Assembly: GCA_963733065.1 (NCBI GenBank)
Contig: CAVTBT010000006.1
Span: forward strand, 1-64,000
Reading direction: 5' to 3'
Source: CAVTBT01 sp963733065
GTDB taxonomy: Bacteria > Actinomycetota > Thermoleophilia > Gaiellales > Gaiellaceae
DNA: 64,000 bases
Part shown: positions 58,469 through 64,000 of the stretch, piece after piece
Layout: each line of letters begins with the position of its first letter
Numbering within the stretch: the first letter of the stretch is position 1
Notes under the pieces: model-generated
Told to the model about the DNA's origin: nothing
The model's input: only the letters and a program-made list of their open reading frames with translations
The model's database searches: none
Made by a program: the position numbers and the translations under genes

Positions 58469-60138
58469 CGGAGCGGACCGCGAACCGCCGCATCCGGCTG
58501 CTGCTCGCCGTGGCGGTGCTCGTGTTCGCCGGCACGCTTGGCCGCGCGGTCTGGCTGCAGGGCGTCCAGGCTGGGACGCTCGAGCGGATGGCGACGAAGC
58601 AGCAGGTGCTGACCACCGACGTCCCGGCGCCGCGCGGCACGATCTTCGACCGCACCGGCGAGCCGCTCGCGATCGGCGAGGACGCCACGACGGTCTACGC
58701 CGACCCGCGCCGGATCCAGAATCCGAGGCGCGTGGCGGCACTCGCCGGGCACGATCTCGGCGTCGATCCGAACAGGATCTACCAGGCGCTCGCGGATCGC
58801 TCGAAGGGCTTCGTGTACGTCGTGCGCAAGGCGGATTCCGACAAAGCGAGGTCGCTGGAGCGCCGCGGCCTGGCGGGGCTCGGGTTCTACGCCGAGGAGC
58901 GGCGCACCTACCCGCAGGGGAGCGTGGCTGCGCACGTGCTCGGCTACGCCGGGGTCGACAACGTTGGCCTCGACGGCCTCGAGAAGTCCCTCGACGGCAC
59001 GCTCGCTGGGCGCGCGGGCACCGAGACCGTGATCAAGGACCCGTTCGGGCGGGTCATCGACGTCCTGACCGCCCGTCCGGAACGACCCGGGCGCGACGTG
59101 ACGCTGACCATCGACCATCAGATCCAGGCGAACGCCGAGGCCGTGCTCGCCGAGACGGTCAGGCACTGGCGGGCGAAGGCGGCGTCGGCGATCGTGCTGG
59201 ACCCGCGCACCGGCGGCGTGCTGGCGATGGCGGTTGCGCCGGGCTTCGACGCGAACCGCTTCGGCGCAGTCACGGCCGACCGCCGTCGCAATCGGGCCGT
59301 CACCGACATGTACGAGCCCGGCTCGACGTTCAAGCTCGTCACCGTGTCGGGAGCGCTGTCGGAGGGCATCGTCACGCCGCGCACGGCCTTCACGCTGCCG
59401 ACGTCGATCCGCGTGGCCGACCGGGTCATTCACGAGCACGATCCGCGGCCGACCGAGCGGATGAGCGTTGCCCGCATCCTGTCGCAGTCGTCGAACGTCG
59501 GCACGGTGACGATCGCCACCCACCTGGGCGAGGATCGGCTGGCCCGTTGGGTCGACCGGTTCGGCTTCGGCAAGCCGACCGGCGTCGACTCGCCCGGCGA
59601 GTCCGGAGGCGCCGTGCTGCGGCGCGACCTCTGGTCGGGCTCCACCATCGGCACCGTCCCGATCGGGCAGGGCATTGCGGTGACGCCGATGCAGATGGCG
59701 TCGGTGTACGCCGCCATCGGCAACAAGGGCGTGCTCATGCCGCCGCACCTCGTCCAACGTGTGAACGGCGAGCCGAAGCGTCACGGGCCGGGACGCCGGG
59801 TTGTCTCGCGGACCGTCGCCGCGCAGGTGATGACGATGCTGCGCGGGGTCGTCGACGCCGGCACCGGCACGAGCGCCGCTGTGCCCGGGTACACGGTGGC
59901 CGGCAAGACCGGCACCGCGAACAAGCCCGAGGGCGGCGGCTACTCGACGTCCAAGTACGTCGCGTCGTTCGTCGGCCTGGTGCCGGCCACCAGACCGCGG
60001 CTCGCGATCATGATCATGGTCGACGAGCCGAAGGGCGCCATCTGGGGCGGGGTCGTCGCCGCGCCGGCCTTCCAGAACATCGCCCGCTTCGATCTCCAGT
60101 ACCTCGAGGTGCCGCCGGACGCCCCGCAACCGGGCTGA
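58465..60138 (+). CDS. ftsI: peptidoglycan transpeptidase FtsI (PBP3)
   Basis: 557 residues: one N-terminal helix (LLLAVAVLVFAGTLGRAVWL), the pedestal with APRGTIFDRTGEPLAIGED, and a transpeptidase domain with STFK (EPGSTFKLVT, Ser near 286), SSN (LSQSSNVGTVT near 342) and KTGT (VAGKTGTANKP near 481). It cross-links septal peptidoglycan with FtsW. No PASTA domain. It starts GTG 58465 in a 4-bp overlap with ftsL. The operon may be interrupted after it by leader element B. Confidence 0.95.
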   Translation: MTERTANRRIRLLLAVAVLVFAGTLGRAVWLQGVQAGTLERMATKQQVLTTDVPAPRGTIFDRTGEPLAIGEDATTVYADPRRIQNPRRVAALAGHDLGVDPNRIYQALADRSKGFVYVVRKADSDKARSLERRGLAGLGFYAEERRTYPQGSVAAHVLGYAGVDNVGLDGLEKSLDGTLAGRAGTETVIKDPFGRVIDVLTARPERPGRDVTLTIDHQIQANAEAVLAETVRHWRAKAASAIVLDPRTGGVLAMAVAPGFDANRFGAVTADRRRNRAVTDMYEPGSTFKLVTVSGALSEGIVTPRTAFTLPTSIRVADRVIHEHDPRPTERMSVARILSQSSNVGTVTIATHLGEDRLARWVDRFGFGKPTGVDSPGESGGAVLRRDLWSGSTIGTVPIGQGIAVTPMQMASVYAAIGNKGVLMPPHLVQRVNGEPKRHGPGRRVVSRTVAAQVMTMLRGVVDAGTGTSAAVPGYTVAGKTGTANKPEGGGYSTSKYVASFVGLVPATRPRLAIMIMVDEPKGAIWGGVVAAPAFQNIARFDLQYLEVPPDAPQPG

Positions 60139-60205
60139 GCGCGTCCCGTGCGCCCTCGGCACCCTTTCGGCACACCGCGTCACAGACGCGTGCGTCGCGC
60201 GCGGC

Positions 60206-60285
60206 TACGCTCGCAGCGGGTGGTGGGCCGGGGTGCCCCGACGGGGCGGCGGCGTGGACATGTCCGCTGGAGACGCCGCCCGGCC
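60206..60285 (+). promoter_or_regulatory. G-rich leader element B upstream of murE (matches element A before tgt)
   Basis: TACGCT (60206-60211), GCAGCGGGTGGTGGGC, hairpin CGGGG-TG-CCCCG (60229-60240), GACGGGG, then a second stem GGCGGCGT (60248-60255) with ACGCCGCC (60273-60280) whose loop contains the palindrome GGACATGTCC. The first part matches element A at 43540 almost base for base; the second stem is only here. It starts 67 nt after the ftsI stop. It could be a promoter plus a structured leader or attenuator for murE-murF-mraY. Confidence 0.5.
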
Positions 60286-60297
60286 GGTGCCTGCGAG

Positions 60298-60303
60298 TAG
60301 ATT
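60298..60303 (+). promoter_or_regulatory. -10 hexamer TAGATT of murE
   Basis: TAGATT ends 8 nt before ATG 60312, so murE may also start leaderless, independently of element B. Confidence 0.5.
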
Positions 60304-60311
60304 GCGCCCCG

Positions 60312-61748
60312 ATGGAGCTCGACGCGCTCATCCGGGCGCTGGCGCCGAGCGAGATCGTCGGACGGCGGCCGGTCGAGATCCTCGACCTCGCGTACGACGC
60401 ACGCCGCGTCGAGCCCGGAACGCTTTTCGTGTGCGTCGTCGGCGAGCACGCCGACGGGCACGACTTCGCTGCCGACGCGGTGAACAGCGGCGCCGTCGCG
60501 CTCGTGGCGCAGCGACCGGTCGACGGCGTGGACGTTCCCCAGCTCGTTGTCCCGGATGCTCGCGTGGCGATGGCGACCGCGGCGGACGCCTTCTTCGGCG
60601 AGCCGACCCGCGAGCTCCAGGTCGCCGGCGTCACCGGCACCAACGGGAAGACGACGAGCGCGTACCTGCTGCACTCCATCCTGACGGCGGCCGGACGCCG
60701 GCCTGGCCTGCTCGGCACGGTCGAGGCACGGGTGGGCGGTGAGGCGCGGCCCGTCGTCCGCACGACGCCCGAGGCGATCGACCTCCAGCGCCTGTTCCGC
60801 GAGATGCTCGACGCGGGCGACCGCAGCGTCGCCCTCGAGGCGTCGTCCCACGCCTCCGAGCTGCACCGCCTCGATCGTGTGCGCTTCGACGCGCTCGTCT
60901 TCACGAACCTGAGCCAGGACCACCTCGATTTCCACGGTGACATGGAGGCGTACTTCGCCGCGAAACGGCGCCTGTTCGTCGGGGCCGGGCCGCCGCCCGC
61001 CGCCGTCAACGTCGCCGATCCGTACGGGCGGCGGCTCGCCGCCGAGCTCCGCGCCGCCCATCGGGCGCCGCTCATCACCTTCGGCCTGGCGGCCGACGCC
61101 GAGATCCGTCCGGAGCACCTCGAGCTGACCACCGGCGGCATCCGTATGCGCGCCGGCAACGTCGACGTCGAGAGCCGGCTTCGAGGCCGCTTCAACGCGG
61201 AGAACCTCCTGGGGGTCGTCGCCGCGGCGACCCTGCTCGACGTGGACGACGACGCGATCGTGGCGGGGGTGGCGTCGCTTGCGGGCGTCCCCGGCCGGTT
61301 CGAGGCCGTGGACGAGGGCCAGCCGTTCGCGGTCATCGTGGACTACTCGCACAAGCCGGGAGCCCTGCAGAGCGTGCTCGAGGCCGCTCGCGAGATGGCC
61401 GAGGGCCGGGTCCTCCTGGCGTTCGGAGCGGGCGGCGACCGCGATCGCGGGAAGCGTCCGCTGATGGGGAACGTCGCGAGGCAGCTCGCAGACGTCGTGG
61501 TGGTCACGTCCGACAATCCAAGGAGCGAGGAGCCGCTCGCCATCATCCAGGACATCCTCCAGGGCGCCGGGACGGAGGTCGAGATCGACCCCGACCGCCG
61601 CTCTGCCATCAACCGGGTGATCGGCCTGGCGGAGCCCGGCGACGTCGTCGTCATCGCGGGCAAGGGCCACGAACAGGGTCAAGAGGTCGCCGGCGAGCTG
61701 CTGCCGTTCGACGATCGCGAGGTCGCGCGCGAGGCGCTGCGCCGGTGA
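60312..61748 (+). CDS. murE: UDP-MurNAc-L-Ala-D-Glu ligase MurE, meso-DAP type
   Basis: 478 residues. The ATP loop VAGVTGTNGKTTSAYLLHS (near 108), LEASSHASELHRL, FTNLSQDHLDFHGDMEAYF (carbamylated-Lys region AKRRLF after it) and DNPRSEEP near 400. DNPR is the signature of enzymes that add meso-diaminopimelate rather than lysine, so the wall should be DAP-type. The step is third in stem-peptide assembly in the cytosol. Its stop overlaps the murF start. Confidence 0.95.
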   Translation: MELDALIRALAPSEIVGRRPVEILDLAYDARRVEPGTLFVCVVGEHADGHDFAADAVNSGAVALVAQRPVDGVDVPQLVVPDARVAMATAADAFFGEPTRELQVAGVTGTNGKTTSAYLLHSILTAAGRRPGLLGTVEARVGGEARPVVRTTPEAIDLQRLFREMLDAGDRSVALEASSHASELHRLDRVRFDALVFTNLSQDHLDFHGDMEAYFAAKRRLFVGAGPPPAAVNVADPYGRRLAAELRAAHRAPLITFGLAADAEIRPEHLELTTGGIRMRAGNVDVESRLRGRFNAENLLGVVAAATLLDVDDDAIVAGVASLAGVPGRFEAVDEGQPFAVIVDYSHKPGALQSVLEAAREMAEGRVLLAFGAGGDRDRGKRPLMGNVARQLADVVVVTSDNPRSEEPLAIIQDILQGAGTEVEIDPDRRSAINRVIGLAEPGDVVVIAGKGHEQGQEVAGELLPFDDREVAREALRR

Positions 61749-63013
61749 TTCCGCTTCCGCTCGACACGGTGCGGGCACTCGGGCTCGGTGCCCTGGACGG
61801 CGAGGGCGATGTGACTGGCGTGCAGATCGACTCGCGGCGAGTTGGCCCGGGCGACCTCTTCGTCGCGGTCGGCGGTGGCGAGGCGTTCCTGGCCGACGCC
61901 CGGGCCGCCGGCGCCACCGGGACGCTCGTACCGGCCGACGCGTTCGTTGCGCTCGCGGCGATCGCGGGGCTCGTCCGCGACCGTTCAACCGCACGCGTGG
62001 TCGGGATCACCGGGTCGACCGGCAAGACGTCCACGAAGGACATCCTCGCCGCGCTCTGTGGCCCCGTCCGCCGCACGGTGGCCTCCGAGGCGAGCTTCAA
62101 CAACGAGCTGGGCGTGCCGCTCACGGTCTGCCGGCTCGAGCCCGAGACGGAGCTGCTGATCGTGGAGATGGGTATGCGCGGCTTCGGACAGATCGCCGAG
62201 CTGTGCCGCTGGGTTCGCCCGGACGTGGGCGTCATCACGGCCATCGGCCCGGCACACCTCGAGCTCGTCGGCGACGTCGCGGGCGTGGCGCGTGCGAAGG
62301 CAGAGCTGTTGAATGCGCTGCCGCCGAGTGGCGTCGCCGTGGTGCCCGCCGACGTGCCGGAGCTCGAGCCGTTCCTGCGCGACGACCTCGACGTTCGTGT
62401 CGTGCCGAGCGTCGCCCGCGTTCAGGTGGAGCGCGGCGGCGCGGGCTCGACGATCCGGTTCCGCGAGACGGACGTCGCCTTCCCGCTCACTGCCGTTCAC
62501 CAGCTGCAGAACGCGCTGACGGCGCTCGAGGCCTACGACGCGCTCGGGCTGCCGCTCGACCGCGTCGGCGAGGGCGCGCGGCGAGTCGAGGTCTCCCGGT
62601 GGCGCGGGGAGGAGCTCGCTCTGCCGGGCGGCGGCGTCGCCATCAACGACGCCTACAACGCCAACCCGACGTCCATGGCCGCGGCCCTCCTGCACCTCCG
62701 CGATCGTGCCGGCGAGCGTCGCGCGCTGGCCGTGCTCGGAGGGATGGCCGAGCTGGGCGAAGCGTCCGACCGCTACCACCGTGACGCCGTGGCGCTCGCC
62801 GGCGAGCTCGGGATCGAGGTGGTCGCGGTCGGCGAGCTCGCGCGCGCGTACGGCGCGGTCGAGTGGGTCGCGGATGCCGACGCCGCGGTCCACTGGCTCG
62901 GCTCGGCGCTGCGGCCCGGCGACGCGGTGCTCGTGAAGGCGTCACGCGCGGTCGGGTTGGAAGGCGTCGCGCCCGCACTGGCGAACCTGGCGGGGGCATG
63001 GTCCGGGTCCTGA
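61745..63013 (+). CDS. murF: UDP-MurNAc-tripeptide-D-Ala-D-Ala ligase MurF
   Basis: 422 residues. VVGITGSTGKTSTKDILAAL (ATP loop near 90), SFNNELGVPLTVCRLEPE, VEMGMRGFGQIAELCRWVRP and INDAYNANPTSMAAALLHL are the family motifs. It adds D-Ala-D-Ala to complete the pentapeptide. GTG 61745 overlaps the murE stop; its last 16 bases overlap the mraY start in another frame. Confidence 0.95.
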   Translation: MIPLPLDTVRALGLGALDGEGDVTGVQIDSRRVGPGDLFVAVGGGEAFLADARAAGATGTLVPADAFVALAAIAGLVRDRSTARVVGITGSTGKTSTKDILAALCGPVRRTVASEASFNNELGVPLTVCRLEPETELLIVEMGMRGFGQIAELCRWVRPDVGVITAIGPAHLELVGDVAGVARAKAELLNALPPSGVAVVPADVPELEPFLRDDLDVRVVPSVARVQVERGGAGSTIRFRETDVAFPLTAVHQLQNALTALEAYDALGLPLDRVGEGARRVEVSRWRGEELALPGGGVAINDAYNANPTSMAAALLHLRDRAGERRALAVLGGMAELGEASDRYHRDAVALAGELGIEVVAVGELARAYGAVEWVADADAAVHWLGSALRPGDAVLVKASRAVGLEGVAPALANLAGAWSGS

Positions 63014-64000
63014 TCGCAGGCCTGATCGCGATGGTCATCTCCATCGTGATCGGCCCGAAGTTCATCGAGTTCCTGCGCCGGAACGAGCTAGGGCAGCCGA
63101 TCCGCGAGGAAGGCCCGGTCGGACACATCGTGAAGCAGGGCACCCCGGTGATGGGCGGGCTGCTGATCCTGCTCGCGGCCGTGATCCCGTTCCTCGCGCT
63201 GTCGAAGTACACCCTGCCGGCGTTGACGGTGCTGTTCGTGGCACTCGGCTGCGGCCTGATCGGGTTCGCCGACGACTTCATCAAGCTGCGCCACCGGCGC
63301 TCGCTCGGTCTCAGCGGCCGCTGGAAGCTGCTGCTGCTGGCGGCGATCACCGTCGGCGTCTCGCTCGCCCATTCGCAGATCGAGGAGCTCGACCGGGCGA
63401 TCTACATCCCGATCATCGACGTCGACCTGCCGCTCTCGTACGCGTTTTACGCGCTGCTGTTCCTCATCATCGCGGGCGCGGCGAACGGCGTGAACCTCAC
63501 CGACGGCCTGGACGGCCTCGCGGCGGGGACGGTCATCATCGCGCTGATGACGTTCCTCTCGATGGTCGTCATCGCGTACATCCGGTCGGGGCCCGTCGGA
63601 GAGCGCAGCGACGACAACCTCGACCTCGCGATCCTCGGGGCGGCGCTGATCGGGGGCACGATCGGCTTCCTCTGGTACAACGCGTTCCCCGCCGAGGTCT
63701 TCATGGGTGACACGGGCTCGATGGCGCTCGGCGGCGCGCTCGCCGGCTTCGCGATCATGACCGACACCGAGATCTTGCTGCTTCTGATCGGCGGCATCTT
63801 CGCGATCGAGGCGCTCTCCGTGATCGTGCAGGTCGTGTCGTACAAGTACTTCAGCGGGCGCCGGCCGTTCCTGATAGCGCCGATCCACCATCACTTCGAG
63901 ATGAAGGCGTGGTCGGAGACGAAGATCATGGTGCGCTTCTGGATTCTCGCCGCGATCCTCTGTGCCTGCGGCTTCGTCCTCTACTACCGCTACTACCTGC
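62998..64000 (+). CDS. mraY: phospho-MurNAc-pentapeptide translocase MraY (runs off the window)
   Basis: 334 residues visible with no stop, so only the last few are missing. MVRVLIAGLIAMVISIVIGP opens the first helix; then KQGTPVMGGLLILLA, FADDFIKLRHRRSLGLS (active-site Asp pair), ANGVNLTDGLDGLAAG, WYNAFPAEVFMGDTGS and FLIAPIHHHFE follow. It attaches the muramyl-pentapeptide to undecaprenyl phosphate, making lipid I in the membrane. ATG 62998 lies inside murF, 16 bases before its end, keeping the operon coupled. Confidence 0.95.
   Translation, partial: MVRVLIAGLIAMVISIVIGPKFIEFLRRNELGQPIREEGPVGHIVKQGTPVMGGLLILLAAVIPFLALSKYTLPALTVLFVALGCGLIGFADDFIKLRHRRSLGLSGRWKLLLLAAITVGVSLAHSQIEELDRAIYIPIIDVDLPLSYAFYALLFLIIAGAANGVNLTDGLDGLAAGTVIIALMTFLSMVVIAYIRSGPVGERSDDNLDLAILGAALIGGTIGFLWYNAFPAEVFMGDTGSMALGGALAGFAIMTDTEILLLLIGGIFAIEALSVIVQVVSYKYFSGRRPFLIAPIHHHFEMKAWSETKIMVRFWILAAILCACGFVLYYRYYL

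Overview
The window is very GC-rich, densely coded DNA from an actinomycete. The best fit is class Thermoleophilia (Gaiellales or Solirubrobacterales relatives); this is an inference, because no rRNA gene is present. Actinobacterial markers are clpS followed by a DUF2017 gene, a fused PafBC regulator, a DAP-type murE in an mraZ-rsmH-ftsL-ftsI-murE-murF-mraY cluster, and a one-chain SecDF. Many genes have a TANNNT -10 hexamer 6-10 nt before the start codon and no Shine-Dalgarno sequence, which points to leaderless transcription.

Layout. 1-4.1 kb: tail of a secreted intradiol-dioxygenase-like gene, a two-component pair, a GAF-like protein with a thioesterase, and clpS-DUF2017. Several of these reading frames are broken by small indels. 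4.1-10.3 kb: phosphohexomutase, a secreted protein, a large cyclase-ATPase-TPR regulator, endonuclease IV and a small unknown. 10.4-14.4 kb: cytochrome c maturation genes ccmE (Cys type), ccmF and a short ccmI, then an M23 peptidase. 14.4-15.4 kb: hpt and a PD-(D/E)XK-like nuclease.

15.4-19.7 kb holds the most notable system: metallophosphoesterase, cyclic 2,3-diphosphoglycerate synthetase, 2-phosphoglycerate kinase and a divergent GlpX, joined by 4-bp overlaps and followed by a DUF59 gene. The two synthetic enzymes are those of the archaeal thermoprotectant cyclic 2,3-diphosphoglycerate. Next come an orphan eCIS-core (DUF4157) protein and a DUF4389 membrane protein.

22.9-42.5 kb: quinone-oxidoreductase-like enzyme, queG, a GAF histidine kinase, PafBC, zinc-ribbon and SPOR-like proteins, ALDH, a hydrolase-cyclase fusion, thiolase, EVE-like protein, tandem GNAT, LysR with a divergent 38-aa membrane protein, 3-hydroxyacyl-CoA dehydrogenase, a K+/H+-type antiporter and a second two-component system.

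42.5-56.5 kb: queA, tgt, yajC, secDF, a UbiB-family kinase, assorted enzymes, and a response regulator without its phosphoacceptor Asp. The 3' end of that regulator gene recurs 850 bp downstream, flanking a probable inserted gene. Then come an amidase, ogt with an ECF sigma factor, and a PfkB kinase. 56.6-64 kb: the dcw cluster, preceded by five GTGG repeats spaced exactly 10 bp apart (MraZ sites) and running off the window inside mraY.

Two near-identical G-rich leader elements lie upstream of tgt and murE. They share a -10-like hexamer and a covarying hairpin and may be an undescribed cis-regulatory RNA or promoter family.
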